NCBI GenBank assembly: GCA_031254805.1
Contig: JAIRTP010000003.1
Span: 1-52,289, forward strand
Direction of reading: 5' to 3'
DNA: 52,289 nt
Origin: Bacteroidales bacterium
Lineage (GTDB): Bacteria; Bacteroidota; Bacteroidia; Bacteroidales; WRLA01
Made by a program: the position numbers and the translations under genes. This document shows positions 37,361 to 46,784 of the stretch, in pieces (positions within the stretch are counted from its first letter, which is position 1; each line of letters begins with the position of its first letter). A model generated the notes under the pieces. That model was not told where the DNA came from, did not search any database, and saw only the letters and a program-made list of their open reading frames with translations.

Positions 37361-38356
37361 ATGGCTATTTTAGCATTTCAACAACCCGATAAGGTGATCA
37401 TGATCCAGTCGGATGAATTTAAAGGATCATTTGAATTCCGTCCGTTAGAACCGGGATTTGGTATCACAATAGGCAATGCGCTTCGAAGAGTATTACTCTC
37501 TTCTTTGGAAGGTTTTGCCATCACAGATATCCGTATTGAAGGCATTGAGCATGAGTTCAGTTCTATCAAAGGCGTGATGCAAGATGTAACCGAAATTATT
37601 CTAAATTTAAAGCAAATTCGTTTCAAACGTCTTATCGAAACGGAGGATTCGGAGAAAGTTCGCGTTGTGATAGGAAACAGCGAAGTATTTAAAGCCGGCG
37701 ATATCAATAAATTTCTCACTAACTTTCAAGTCTTAAATCCTGATTTGGAAATTTGTCGCATGGAAACTGGCGTGAAGTTGAATATTGATATGACCGTCAA
37801 AAAAGGACGCGGTTATGTTGCGGCGGAAGACAACAAGGATATCAACGCTCCCATCGGAACGATTACTTTGGATTCAATCCATACGCCGATCAAAAACGTT
37901 AAATTCAACATTGAGAACTACAGAGTGGAACAAAAAACTGATTACGAAAAATTAGTTTTTGAGATCATTACCGACGGTTCCATTCAACCGAAAGAAGCGT
38001 TAAAGTCAGCGGCGAAAATATTGATACAGCATTTTATGCTCTTCTCCGATGAAAAAATGACTATCGACTTTGATATCGAAAAAAGCGTTCAAGACGAATT
38101 CGATGAAACGTCGCTGCATATCCGTCAGCTTTTGAAATCAAAATTGGCCGATTTAGATCTTTCTGTAAGAGCTCTTAACTGCTTGAAAGCAGCAGAAGTC
38201 GAAACATTAGGACAGCTTGTATCGTTCAATAAAACCGATTTGTTGAAATTTAGAAATTTCGGTAAGAAATCGCTCACAGAATTGGAAAATTTGGTTAAGT
38301 CTAAGGGACTTGACTTTGGGATGAAAATAGAAAAATATAAATTAGATAAGGAGTAG
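37361..38356 (+). CDS. rpoA: RNA polymerase alpha subunit
   Basis: A 331-residue subunit. The N-terminal dimerisation domain contains [20 protein letters not shown], and the C-terminal domain (about 255-331) has the helix-hairpin-helix block [15 protein letters not shown] and [16 protein letters not shown] used for promoter and activator contacts. rplQ begins 4 bases after the stop. Confidence 0.98.
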   Translation: MAILAFQQPDKVIMIQSDEFKGSFEFRPLEPGFGITIGNALRRVLLSSLEGFAITDIRIEGIEHEFSSIKGVMQDVTEIILNLKQIRFKRLIETEDSEKVRVVIGNSEVFKAGDINKFLTNFQVLNPDLEICRMETGVKLNIDMTVKKGRGYVAAEDNKDINAPIGTITLDSIHTPIKNVKFNIENYRVEQKTDYEKLVFEIITDGSIQPKEALKSAAKILIQHFMLFSDEKMTIDFDIEKSVQDEFDETSLHIRQLLKSKLADLDLSVRALNCLKAAEVETLGQLVSFNKTDLLKFRNFGKKSLTELENLVKSKGLDFGMKIEKYKLDKE

Positions 38357-38360
38357 TGAA

Positions 38361-38924
38361 ATGAGACATCGTAAGAAATTCAATCACTTAGGAAGAAAGT
38401 CGGCTCACAGACAAGCCATGCTCTCCAATATGGCGGCTTCGTTAATTCTTCACAAGAGAATAAAAACTACCGTTCAAAAAGCAAAGGCGTTGAGAGTTTA
38501 TGTAGAACCCATCATAAACCGTAGTAAAGATAACGCTACGCACTCAAGAAGGATCGTTTTTTCCTATTTGCAAAATAAAGAGGCGGTTATGGAATTATAC
38601 CGTACGGTAGCTGATAAAGTCGCCGACAGACCGGGCGGTTATACCCGTATTCTGAAAATGGGTAATCGTTTGGGCGATAATGCGGAGATGTGTTACATTG
38701 AGTTGGTGGATTTCAATGAAAATATGTTGAAAACCGAAACTAAAAAAGCCGCGACGCGTAGAAGTAGGAGAGGAAGTAGTACTTCGAAACCGGTTGCCGC
38801 AGTTGCGCCGAAAGCAGAAGAAACTCCAAAAGTTGAAGAAAAAACTGTTATAGAAGAACCGGTAGCGGAAACGACTCCGCAAGAAGAAATTTCGGTAATC
38901 GAAGAAGAAAAAACAGAAGAGTAA
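38361..38924 (+). CDS. rplQ: 50S ribosomal protein bL17 with long acidic tail
   Basis: A 187-residue bL17. The family core is residues 1 to about 120 ([40 protein letters not shown]). The last about 65 residues are a low-complexity tail, first basic (RRSRRGSS) then rich in Glu, Pro, Val and Ala, likely disordered. It closes the supercluster. Confidence 0.97.
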   Translation: MRHRKKFNHLGRKSAHRQAMLSNMAASLILHKRIKTTVQKAKALRVYVEPIINRSKDNATHSRRIVFSYLQNKEAVMELYRTVADKVADRPGGYTRILKMGNRLGDNAEMCYIELVDFNENMLKTETKKAATRRSRRGSSTSKPVAAVAPKAEETPKVEEKTVIEEPVAETTPQEEISVIEEEKTEE

Positions 38925-38956
38925 AAAGAGGATTAACATTTTGTAAGATATGCAAG

Positions 38957-38984
38957 AGGCCGCACAAGCGGTCTTTTGTGTTTT
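38957..38984 (+). terminator. intrinsic terminator of the ribosomal supercluster
   Basis: AGGCCGC (38957-38963) pairs with GCGGTCT (38968-38974) around the loop ACAA, with one G-U pair, followed by TTTTGTGTTTT. It lies 32 bases after the rplQ stop. The following 265 bases up to the next gene show nothing else. Confidence 0.8.
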
Positions 38985-39249
38985 AATTACAAAAGAAAGT
39001 TTTTAGTATGCGGAAAATCTTTGAGCGTCGCTCCATGTAATTTGTGCAAATTCGCGGACAAAATTGGAGAAAACAGAGACAAAAGAGATGCAAATATCAT
39101 CTTTGAAGTCCATTTGACTTTTATTTTCGAAAAGCAGATCTTGTATATTAAATTAACGAGCGTTTCCAATCATATAGATCTTTCCGTATTGTCAATAAAG
39201 ATTAGTTTACCGGAATTTAGGAGTTGTAAAACGCTGTTTAGGAGGCTTT

Positions 39250-40458
39250 TCAGAAAGTTTCGGAGATATCTAAATAGAAACCTTGCGACTTTCTTCCAAT
39301 AGCATAATCGACGGAGATATTGGTTCTGGAAAATCGATTCAATTTCAAACGCAATCCTATTCCGGCGCCAGGTTCTATATACTCAAAGAGCCGGATCTTT
39401 TGTTCAATAGAAGGCGCATTGGGCGCTGAAGCAGTAGATGCATTTATAAATGCAACGGCTCCAATCAAATCATTGCGAGTTATGGAAGCGCGGTATTCAA
39501 TCTCTCCATATAACAATTTATCGCCGCGAAAGCGTCCGATGGCATATCCTCGCGCCGATTTTCCAAAAAGATCATATCCAACTGCCGGAAGGTTCATATA
39601 TGGAACGTCTCCGGTTGTGATCATGGAGGCATAAGCCCAAAACGCTAAACGATGACGATTATTAGAGGTCAAGCGTTGAAAAGCGCGAAATTCCGCCCAT
39701 AATTGTTGCCAAGATTGATCCGATCCTAAAATGTCAAATAAAAACGAATAAGTTACGCGTGCTAATATGCCTTTATAAGCGTTAATGATATTATCGCGGG
39801 TATCGTATAAGGCGGCTATATTGAAACCTGCCGCTACCGATTGATCTTGAGCAATCCCCAAAGAGCGATTATAATTAATATAATAATCAGGTAATGAATC
39901 CTTTCCATGAATGTTGAAATAATAATTGTAATTAATTCCCGCTCCGGCATAAAAAGCGTTGGAGATTTTTTTCATCATGGTAATATTTGCGCGAACAGTG
40001 CTGTAATATAAAAGCCATTCGTTATCGACAGGCGTTCCTGTCCCCAAACCATAGATATTTTCATTATTATTGTTATATCGAATATCAATGTCGGCCGTCC
40101 AGCTATTTCGAGGCAAATATGTTTGCCCGCGAAGATAGAAATAAAGTTGCTTCTTTGTAGTGTATGCCAAAGAGATCGTTTGCGCTGATTTTTGGGTGAT
40201 TGAATCTTTCCCTAAACGGTAGTGAATATTAGTTACCGCTCCAAATTTGAATCCTGAAGAAGGACTGGCGGCAACGTAAGGCAATGCGCCGAATTCAACG
40301 ACGCGTTCTTTACGTGCTTTCAAGGAATCTTTTTTTTTCTTTTCACCAAAAATGATCTGCCAAATATCTTTTAATTCTGCATCTCCTTTAGTTTGAGCCG
40401 ATAATTCTTGGAATGGAATTATCGCAATTAATAATAAGATGGTTAAATATTTCCTCAT
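39250..40458 (-). CDS. Omp85/BamA-family outer-membrane barrel protein
   Basis: A 402-residue outer-membrane protein with a signal peptide (about 1-21, LLLIAIIPFQELSAQ). It lacks POTRA domains and is mostly the 16-strand surface-antigen barrel. The loop-6 signature appears as IGRFRGD (VRGF/Y-type), the strands alternate aromatic and polar residues, and the chain ends in phenylalanine (DISETF), the sorting signal for barrel insertion. Small POTRA-less Omp85 proteins occur in several contexts, including lipid or effector export; the substrate is unknown. It is divergent from fusA. Confidence 0.85.
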   Translation of the reverse strand: MRKYLTILLLIAIIPFQELSAQTKGDAELKDIWQIIFGEKKKKDSLKARKERVVEFGALPYVAASPSSGFKFGAVTNIHYRLGKDSITQKSAQTISLAYTTKKQLYFYLRGQTYLPRNSWTADIDIRYNNNNENIYGLGTGTPVDNEWLLYYSTVRANITMMKKISNAFYAGAGINYNYYFNIHGKDSLPDYYINYNRSLGIAQDQSVAAGFNIAALYDTRDNIINAYKGILARVTYSFLFDILGSDQSWQQLWAEFRAFQRLTSNNRHRLAFWAYASMITTGDVPYMNLPAVGYDLFGKSARGYAIGRFRGDKLLYGEIEYRASITRNDLIGAVAFINASTASAPNAPSIEQKIRLFEYIEPGAGIGLRLKLNRFSRTNISVDYAIGRKSQGFYLDISETF

Positions 40459-40477
40459 AATTATCTATTTTTCACTG

Positions 40478-40485
40478 CAAATTTA
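40478..40485 (-). promoter_or_regulatory. promoter -7 element of the Omp85-like gene
   Basis: On the minus strand TAAATTTG followed by CAG, a TAnnTTTG match 20 bases upstream of the start codon at 40458. It is divergent from the fusA promoter. Confidence 0.6.
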
Positions 40486-40568
40486 CACGATTATTTTGTT
40501 TTTTTAATGCGTATTTATACTAAAAAATTAAGCTGATTTTTTGAGGACTGATGAAATTGATTATTATA

Positions 40569-40599
40569 TTTGTTTTTTCAAATAAAAACACTACCTTTG
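40569..40599 (+). promoter_or_regulatory. full promoter of fusA
   Basis: TTTG at 40569-40572, a 19-base spacer and TACCTTTG at 40592-40599 followed by CACCC. The leader of about 85 bases begins with a small hairpin ACCCA/TGGGT (40601-40605 with 40610-40614). Confidence 0.8.
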
Positions 40600-40688
40600 C
40601 ACCCATTTTTGGGTACGGGTGGATTTTCTTTTAAACCACTTATAATCAAATATAACTTAGAAACATATCATTTGATTTTATTAAAAAT

Positions 40689-42758
40689 ATGTCATTAAAC
40701 AAACTCAGGAACATCGGAATTGCGGCGCATATTGACGCAGGAAAAACAACGGTAACAGAACGAATTCTGTATTTTACCGGAACGAATCGCAAACTTGGCG
40801 AGACGCACGACGGTAAAGCTACCATGGATTTTATGAAACAAGAGCAGGAAAGAGGCATTACCATTGCATCTGCCGCTATTACTTGTAAATGGAATGATCA
40901 TCAAATAAATTTGATCGATACTCCTGGTCATGTGGATTTTACGGTAGAAGTAGAACGTTCGTTAAGAGTAATCGACGGCATGGTCGCCGTCTTTTGCGCT
41001 GTTGGAGGAGTAGAACCTCAAAGTGAAACTGTTTGGAATCAAGCCGAACGTTACAGAGTGCCGAGAATTGCTTTTATCAATAAAATGGATAGAACCGGAG
41101 CCGATTTTGACGAAGCGATCAGTCAAATGAACAAATACCTCGACGCTAACGCCATTCCGTTGCAAGTTCCTATGGGATCTGAAGACTCTTTTACGGGAAC
41201 GATTGACATTATAAACAGAATTGCATATACGTTTGAAAATGAAAAACGTAATGAAGTCGCTATTCCTGCGGAATATGTTGAAAAGGTTGAGAACGCAAGA
41301 AATTATCTTGTGGAAAAACTTGCCGATTTTGATGACGAGATCATGGAACTTTTTTTCGATGAAAAAGAAGTTCCTGCTGAAAAATTGATGGATGCCGTAA
41401 GAAACGCCACTTTGAAATTATTGATTACGCCTGTTTTTTGCGGAGCGGCTTATAAAAACATAGGCATTCAATTATTATTGGACGCAGTAGTGAATTATCT
41501 TCCGTCTCCTGTTGATATCGGCGCAGTTGTCGGTCACGACTTGGATGATGAAGCAAAGACGCATTCGAGAAATCCCTCATCAAACGAGCATTTTTCTGCT
41601 TTGGCGTTTAAATTGATCAATGATCCTTATGTCGGACAACAAACTTTTATCAGAATATTCTCCGGAAAAATCCAAAGCGGCATGCAATTTTTGAACGCCA
41701 CCAAACAGAAAAATGAGAGAGCCGGCAGAATTTTCAGGATCAAAGCCAAAGAGAGAGAGGAAATTAGCGAGGCTGGAGCAGGTGAAATTGTGGCGTTGGT
41801 AGGGATGAAATCTACTAAAACGGGCGATACGCTGTGCGATATAGATCATCCGTTGTTGTTGGAATCGATTCATATTCCCGTTTCCGTTATCGAACTGAAG
41901 ATACAACCCGTCAAACAAAAAGATAAGGACAAGCTTGGCGAAGCGTTGAGCAAACTTGTCAACGAAGATCCTTCTTTCAATGCGAGATACGACGAAGAAA
42001 CGGAAGAAACAATTATCTCTGGAATGGGCGAATTACATCTTGAGATCATGATCGACAGATTGAAAGAAGAATTTAAAATAGATGTAGAAGTAGGAGAACC
42101 GTCCGTAGCATTCCGTGAGACTATCACAGAAGCTGTCGAGTCTAATTATAAACATGCGAAACAAACGGGAGGCAAAGGACAATTTGCGCATACTGTTCTC
42201 CGGATGGAACCCAATACGGGTAAAGGTTATGAATTTGTAGATATGATCAAAGGCGGCGTAATTCCGGGAGAATACGTTCCTTCTGTAAATAAAGGCATTG
42301 TGAAATGTATGGAAAGAGGTATTTTAGCAGGATTTCCTGTTGTCGACGTTAAAGTTTACGCTATCGACGGCGGTTATCATCCCGTCGACTCGTCGGATAT
42401 GGCTTTTCAAGTTTGTGCCGACATGTGTTTCAAACAAGGATTTAATAGAGCTAAACCAATTCTTTTAGAGCCTGTTATGAAAATAGAGGTAAATACGCCC
42501 GATGATTATATAGGCGAAGTGGTCGGGAACTTGAACAGACGTAGAGGTAAAATTGAATCGATGAGAAGATATCGTAAAGGTTCGCAAAAAGTAGTTGGAA
42601 CAGTTCCGCTGATGGAGATGTTCGGATATTCTACACAACTTAGAAATATCACTTCAGGAAGAGCCAATTATTCTATGGAATTTTATCAATATCTACCGTT
42701 GCCTTCAGGCGTTCAGGAAGAAGTCTTGAAAAAATTGGATGAAAAAAAGAAAAAATAA
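40689..42758 (+). CDS. fusA: translation elongation factor G
   Basis: A 689-residue translocation GTPase. All G motifs are intact: AHIDAGKTT, RGITI, DTPGH, NKMD and the SAL-like GAA, so it should hydrolyse GTP. Domain IV has the GGKGQFAH-type and GFPVVDVKV loops. It is a little shorter than the EF-G typical of Bacteroidales str operons, with a compact link between the second and third G motifs (AAITCKWNDHQINLIDTPGH). It is monocistronic, with strong promoter and terminator, and not beside rpsL-rpsG. It may be the sole EF-G moved away, or a second paralog. Confidence 0.92.
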   Translation: MSLNKLRNIGIAAHIDAGKTTVTERILYFTGTNRKLGETHDGKATMDFMKQEQERGITIASAAITCKWNDHQINLIDTPGHVDFTVEVERSLRVIDGMVAVFCAVGGVEPQSETVWNQAERYRVPRIAFINKMDRTGADFDEAISQMNKYLDANAIPLQVPMGSEDSFTGTIDIINRIAYTFENEKRNEVAIPAEYVEKVENARNYLVEKLADFDDEIMELFFDEKEVPAEKLMDAVRNATLKLLITPVFCGAAYKNIGIQLLLDAVVNYLPSPVDIGAVVGHDLDDEAKTHSRNPSSNEHFSALAFKLINDPYVGQQTFIRIFSGKIQSGMQFLNATKQKNERAGRIFRIKAKEREEISEAGAGEIVALVGMKSTKTGDTLCDIDHPLLLESIHIPVSVIELKIQPVKQKDKDKLGEALSKLVNEDPSFNARYDEETEETIISGMGELHLEIMIDRLKEEFKIDVEVGEPSVAFRETITEAVESNYKHAKQTGGKGQFAHTVLRMEPNTGKGYEFVDMIKGGVIPGEYVPSVNKGIVKCMERGILAGFPVVDVKVYAIDGGYHPVDSSDMAFQVCADMCFKQGFNRAKPILLEPVMKIEVNTPDDYIGEVVGNLNRRRGKIESMRRYRKGSQKVVGTVPLMEMFGYSTQLRNITSGRANYSMEFYQYLPLPSGVQEEVLKKLDEKKKK

Positions 42759-42787
42759 GACATTTCAAGGTTGGTATAAGTTAAAGT

Positions 42788-42834
42788 AAATAACTGCAGA
42801 AATCGGCCATTCGATACGCTGCAGTTATTTTTTT
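42788..42834 (+). terminator. strong intrinsic terminator after fusA
   Basis: AAATAACTGCAG (42788-42799) and CTGCAGTTATTT (42819-42830) form a perfect 12-pair stem with a 19-base loop, ending in a run of seven T (42828-42834). Because A precedes the stem on the other strand, it may also act on transcripts from the minus-strand operon. Confidence 0.85.
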
Positions 42835-42970
42835 GTGCGAACAATATTTCGTGCATTTCGTTCAAAAATATCAAAATTCAGAGATTTGTAATGCAATTAT
42901 TGAATCCTGGAATTATTTACATGATAATTATTGACGTATGAATAACCGATATTATTGATTTTTAAGATTA

Positions 42971-43621
42971 CTATTTCAAAACATCTAACGATCTGCCGGA
43001 TATGATCAAATCGCAATTATCTTGTACGTCGTAAATAAATTCATTGTACGCCACATTACGCGAAGTAAACGCACTTTTTGAGGCGAGTTTCAAATCAAGA
43101 TTTTGGATCGAATTTGACGAATCAATATAAATGCGGCTTTCGTCATTCGCCATAATAATGAGATTTTCGATATGACAGTCAATTAACGATATGTCGCTTT
43201 TATGCTCTGCGACAAGACACATATCTTTCGTGTGAAACCCCTCGATATTGATGAATTGCGAAGAAATAACTTCAACCTTTTCCAACTCGGTAAGAAGGAT
43301 CTTGCCTCTGCTGTTATATCCTTTTTTCACTACCGTCAGTTTTCCATTTTTTACTTCATAAGAAATATCTTGTTTAGTAGATAAAAATTGGTTAATCGTA
43401 TCGCTATGAACAACTCTTATTTCTCCTGTATTTGAAAAATACGCGGTATCATTCATAAAACATATAGAAGCAACCGGCGGCAATATTTCTTTTATTCCGT
43501 TTTTATAAGGATCGTCGAAATCTCCATTTAAAAACTTATTTCTAAGAATGATCCCGTTGGAACAAACGCCTGCGAAAATCACGATCAAAGTAATTAACGC
43601 TATGATATTTGACTTTTTCAT
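42971..43621 (-). CDS. membrane-anchored GIN/DUF2807-like protein
   Basis: A 216-residue protein with one N-terminal membrane helix or uncleaved signal (about residues 5-24). The rest is a run of short beta strands rich in Ser, Asn, Asp and Ile, in the manner of the GIN (DUF2807) beta-helix domain, for example ISLIDCHIENLIIM and ISSQFINIEG. No catalytic motif is seen. It is the last gene of the GntR-ABC operon, 30 bases after the repressor gene, a frequent setting for such proteins in Bacteroidota. Function unknown; envelope stress sensing or export partner is speculative. Confidence 0.6.
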   Translation of the reverse strand: MKKSNIIALITLIVIFAGVCSNGIILRNKFLNGDFDDPYKNGIKEILPPVASICFMNDTAYFSNTGEIRVVHSDTINQFLSTKQDISYEVKNGKLTVVKKGYNSRGKILLTELEKVEVISSQFINIEGFHTKDMCLVAEHKSDISLIDCHIENLIIMANDESRIYIDSSNSIQNLDLKLASKSAFTSRNVAYNEFIYDVQDNCDLIISGRSLDVLK

Positions 43622-43651
43622 TTTCTTATTATTTATTTGGTTATCTGAAAA

Positions 43652-44008
43652 TTATACATGATTTTTATAATATTCTACAATCTCTTGCATGTCTATATTC
43701 AATAATTTCAACGTTTTAAAAAAATCGGACAATTCCGTTTCAAAGAAACGTTTTTTACGAATTTGAAGAATAATATTTATAGCGTCTGCCGCTACAAAAA
43801 AACCAATTCCCCGCTTATTGAAAATAATATTTTGTTGTTGAAGATATTCATAGGAACGCATGACGGTATTCGGATTGACTTCCAATTTAACGCCTAAATC
43901 GCGTACTGATAAAATTTTCTCCTCCAACGGCCATTTTCCCGTCAAAATATTATCGCAAACATAATCGGCGATTTGCATATAAATTGCCTGTTTCTCTTTG
44001 AATTGCAT
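43652..44008 (-). CDS. YtrA-type GntR transcriptional repressor
   Basis: A 118-residue regulator with a GntR winged helix-turn-helix (about residues 5-75: IYMQIADYVCDNILTG, LSVRDLGVKLEVNPNTVMRSYEYL, then the wing) and a short C-terminal helical tail, the layout of the YtrA subfamily that controls adjacent ABC transporters. I chose the ATG at 44008, which follows the permease stop by 2 bases; an in-frame ATG 16 codons upstream lies inside the permease gene. It probably represses its own operon by binding the inverted repeat at 45627-45650. Confidence 0.88.
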   Translation of the reverse strand: MQFKEKQAIYMQIADYVCDNILTGKWPLEEKILSVRDLGVKLEVNPNTVMRSYEYLQQQNIIFNKRGIGFFVAADAINIILQIRKKRFFETELSDFFKTLKLLNIDMQEIVEYYKNHV

Positions 44009-44010
44009 GA

Positions 44011-44766
44011 TTATGCCTCTTTTTCTCGAAGTTTCATATATGATAAAATCCAACACAATGGAAGTAACAAGTAATTGAAATATTGCATAAAACCATTAAT
44101 ACTTATTCTGTTCCCTGTTCCCCGTTCAATGATCTCAAAAGAACCGAATTCGATAAGATTAACAGCTTCGCGAGGTAAGAAAAGCGATGTAATAGAGATT
44201 TGTAATAATAGAAATATTATAATCAAAATAATACTTATAAATCCTCCGTATTTTTTGAAAAATAATGAGCCAAATAGAATCACTGAGGCAATAGTCGCAA
44301 AACCGATATAATCGCTTGCCGGAATATCGGAGAGTTTAAACATGATCTGATCGCTTTGATGAAGATTATTAAAAATTCCAATCGCGATGAAATCAATTAT
44401 AAAAAAGAAAGAAATAAGAATCAATGGAATAAAAATCATTACATAACAAAAAGCGATTAATAATCGCTCCAATGGAGCGGTAGGAATAGATAATGAAAAC
44501 ATTGTCATTTCTCTTTTTGTGGAATAATTATTGAAAAATCGAATCGCATTCCCGCAAAGAAAAGCTCCGCAAAAAGTAATGAAAATGAACTCGTCATGAA
44601 AGTCGTACTGATAACTTTTGATCGGCTTCCAACTATTCAGTATCAAAAATAAAAACATTAAGATAATCGGTATCAATATGAACTTTAAAATTATTCTCTT
44701 TTTATTTTCTATCCAATATGCTTTTACTGATAAAGCAAATCGTTTAAAACTAAATACATCGTTCAT
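44011..44766 (-). CDS. ABC transporter permease (ABC-2 type)
   Basis: A 251-residue integral membrane protein with about six hydrophobic helices and no signal peptide. It starts 3 bases after the ATPase gene and ends 2 bases before the GntR gene, so the three are one translational unit. Its likely role is the channel half of an exporter with the upstream ATPase. The substrate is unknown; cell-envelope-acting peptides are common for this gene arrangement. Confidence 0.8.
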   Translation of the reverse strand: MNDVFSFKRFALSVKAYWIENKKRIILKFILIPIILMFLFLILNSWKPIKSYQYDFHDEFIFITFCGAFLCGNAIRFFNNYSTKREMTMFSLSIPTAPLERLLIAFCYVMIFIPLILISFFFIIDFIAIGIFNNLHQSDQIMFKLSDIPASDYIGFATIASVILFGSLFFKKYGGFISIILIIIFLLLQISITSLFLPREAVNLIEFGSFEIIERGTGNRISINGFMQYFNYLLLPLCWILSYMKLREKEA

Positions 44767-44769
44767 GAC

Positions 44770-45612
44770 TTATGATTTTTTATGGTTAAATAACTCTTTC
44801 ATGGCGGTTTTATTCGCCATTGTTGCATTGAACAAAAGATCCAGATGGAACTCGCCGCAAGCGCCTTCATCATCGTTTTTAGAGACAGAATAAACGCCTC
44901 CCATTTTTTCTTCCGAATATAATGCGCCGGACGGCTTTTCGGGAGATATTTGGAAAGCAAGTTTTCGAACAATTTGTTCCATATCACTTTGAATGAGAAT
45001 GTCGCCGTTGTCTAATATAATCACCGAATCGATCAATTTCTCAATATCTTGAGCTTGATGCGTCGAGACGATGATGCAACGATTTTCCATTGCTAAAGAG
45101 GCGATCATTTGCCGAAATTGCGATTTCGAAGGGATGTCCAAGCCGTTGGTTGGTTCGTCCATAATCAAAATTTTCGTATTGGCCGCCATAGCAAAAGCCA
45201 AAAGCGCTTTTTTCCTCTCGCCAAGAGATAACGATTTCAGTTTATCGGCTTCGTTGAGTTCAAACTCTTTCAACAAAGTTTTGAACAGTTTGTGATCGAA
45301 TCTGGGATAAAATCCTGCGTACGAAGATTCATATTCTGCAATGCGGAGCGAAGGCGTGAAGATTTCTTCCGGTACGAACATCATCTCGCAAAGCATCGAC
45401 GGCAAACGTTTTTCGGATGGAAGACCGAAAACTTTGCATACTCCCGATTTCGGAAAACACATTCCCATTATAACCTTCAATAAAGAAGTTTTTCCGGTTC
45501 CGTTTCTACCAAGTAAACCGTAAATACAGCCTCCCGATAACGACAAATCAAGATTATCAAACAGTAATCTATCCTTACTGTAGCCAAATTTCAATTTTTC
45601 TATCTTTATCAT
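44770..45612 (-). CDS. ABC transporter ATP-binding protein
   Basis: A 280-residue ATPase. Walker A GRNGTGKTS (about 35-43), signature LSLGERKK (about 128-135), Walker B ILIMDEP followed by TNGLD, and the switch histidine in STHQAQD are all present. Beyond about residue 205 is an extra C-terminal region. It is the first gene of the operon. Confidence 0.92.
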   Translation of the reverse strand: MIKIEKLKFGYSKDRLLFDNLDLSLSGGCIYGLLGRNGTGKTSLLKVIMGMCFPKSGVCKVFGLPSEKRLPSMLCEMMFVPEEIFTPSLRIAEYESSYAGFYPRFDHKLFKTLLKEFELNEADKLKSLSLGERKKALLAFAMAANTKILIMDEPTNGLDIPSKSQFRQMIASLAMENRCIIVSTHQAQDIEKLIDSVIILDNGDILIQSDMEQIVRKLAFQISPEKPSGALYSEEKMGGVYSVSKNDDEGACGEFHLDLLFNATMANKTAMKELFNHKKS

Positions 45613-45626
45613 TTTACATTTTATTT

Positions 45627-45650
45627 AGTATATTAGTGCAATAATACACT
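45627..45650. promoter_or_regulatory. inverted repeat, candidate GntR operator
   Basis: AGTATATTA (45627-45635) and TAATACACT (45642-45650) are inverted copies with eight of nine positions matching and a 6-base spacer. The site lies directly downstream of the -7 element and covers the expected transcription start of the ABC operon, the usual place for a repressor site. Confidence 0.65.
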
Positions 45651-45651
45651 G

Positions 45652-45659
45652 CAAAAATA
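45652..45659 (-). promoter_or_regulatory. promoter -7 element of the ABC-GntR operon
   Basis: Reads TATTTTTG followed by CA on the minus strand, a TAnnTTTG match 39 bases upstream of the ATPase start. The inverted repeat begins one base downstream. Confidence 0.65.
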
Positions 45660-45721
45660 CGCCTCTTTTTTTACATGACCAATTTTTTTTAAAACAATGA
45701 CATTTTACACAAAAAGGAGAA

Positions 45722-45754
45722 TAAAAAAGGCGAAGGCGTTATTTCTTCGTCTCC
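45722..45754 (-). terminator. intrinsic terminator overlapping the rlmN end
   Basis: On the minus strand CGAAG (45745-45749 in plus numbering) pairs with CTTCG (45731-45735), extendable past one mismatch to about nine pairs, followed by CC and six T. It overlaps the last codons of rlmN. Confidence 0.55.
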
Positions 45755-46779
45755 TCGTTACCGCCATTCTTAACCGACAGCAACCCGCATGCCGCCATAA
45801 TATCTTCTCCTCGCGAAGCGCGGATAGTTGTAGTTAAACCTTTTTTATTCAATTGTTCGGCAAATTCTTTTACGGTTTGTTCATCGGGACTTTCTCTATC
45901 AAAAACATTAGATTTATGGAAGCGGATCAAATTGATACGGCAACGCAATCCGCTTAATAATTTTGTCAATCCCTTTACATGAAGCGGCGTACAGTTCAAT
46001 CCTTTAAATAATATATATTCAAAGCTGATACGTCTTTGACGTCCAAGATCGTATTGTCTGATTGTTGCGATAACCTTTTCGATAGGATACGTTTTTTGGA
46101 TGGGCATTAACGATTTTCTCTCTTCATTGAACGGGGAGTGCAAGCTAATAGCCAAATGACATTCGCTCTCTTCCAAGAAACGTTTCATGGCGGGAATAAT
46201 TCCAATGGAGGAGACCGTAATCCGTTTTGGGCTCATGGCATAACCCCATTCCGCAGATAAAATCTGTAAACTTTTCAAAACGGCGTCAATATTATCAAAA
46301 GGTTCGCCCATTCCCATATATACTAGATTTGTTAAAGATTCTGATTCCGGAATAGAACGCATTTGATTCAATATTTCTGCCGTAGATAAATTTCCATGAA
46401 ATCTCATAGAGCCTGTCGCGCAAAAAGCGCAATTCATTTTACATCCTGCTTGCGTACTTATGCACAATGTTTTACGATCGCGTTCAGGGATCATTACCGA
46501 TTCGATCAATCGGTTATTAGGCAGCGAAAAAAGATATTTTTTGGTTCCGTCGACGGATTGTTGCACTTGAACAGGCTCTGATATGCCTAACGTATATTTC
46601 TCCGAAAATATTTCTTTGACGCTTTTAGAGATATTGCGCATTTCGTCAAAAGCGACAACGTGTTTCTTATAAAGCCAATCTGTCAATTGTCGGGCGACAA
46701 ATTTTTGAAAACCAAATTGTTGACAAATGAGTTGCAATTCCTCTAATGTTTTTCCCAATAACGGCTCTTTCATTTTCAT
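45739..46779 (-). CDS. rlmN: dual-specificity rRNA/tRNA adenine-C2 methyltransferase RlmN
   Basis: A 346-residue radical SAM methylase that acts on A2503 of 23S rRNA and A37 of some tRNAs. The cluster motif is CKMNCAFC, preceded by TLCISTQAG; the region GMGEPFDN and the C-terminal AACG cysteine loop fit the two-cysteine mechanism. It is the last gene of a minus-strand run, 5 bases after aroA. Confidence 0.95.
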   Translation of the reverse strand: MKMKEPLLGKTLEELQLICQQFGFQKFVARQLTDWLYKKHVVAFDEMRNISKSVKEIFSEKYTLGISEPVQVQQSVDGTKKYLFSLPNNRLIESVMIPERDRKTLCISTQAGCKMNCAFCATGSMRFHGNLSTAEILNQMRSIPESESLTNLVYMGMGEPFDNIDAVLKSLQILSAEWGYAMSPKRITVSSIGIIPAMKRFLEESECHLAISLHSPFNEERKSLMPIQKTYPIEKVIATIRQYDLGRQRRISFEYILFKGLNCTPLHVKGLTKLLSGLRCRINLIRFHKSNVFDRESPDEQTVKEFAEQLNKKGLTTTIRASRGEDIMAACGLLSVKNGGNEETKK

Positions 46780-46784
46780 AACGG

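Noticed and set aside
38976-39302. 108-codon frame after the supercluster terminator
   Set aside because: It begins inside the terminator and overlaps the end of the Omp85-like gene on the other strand; no promoter or domain.
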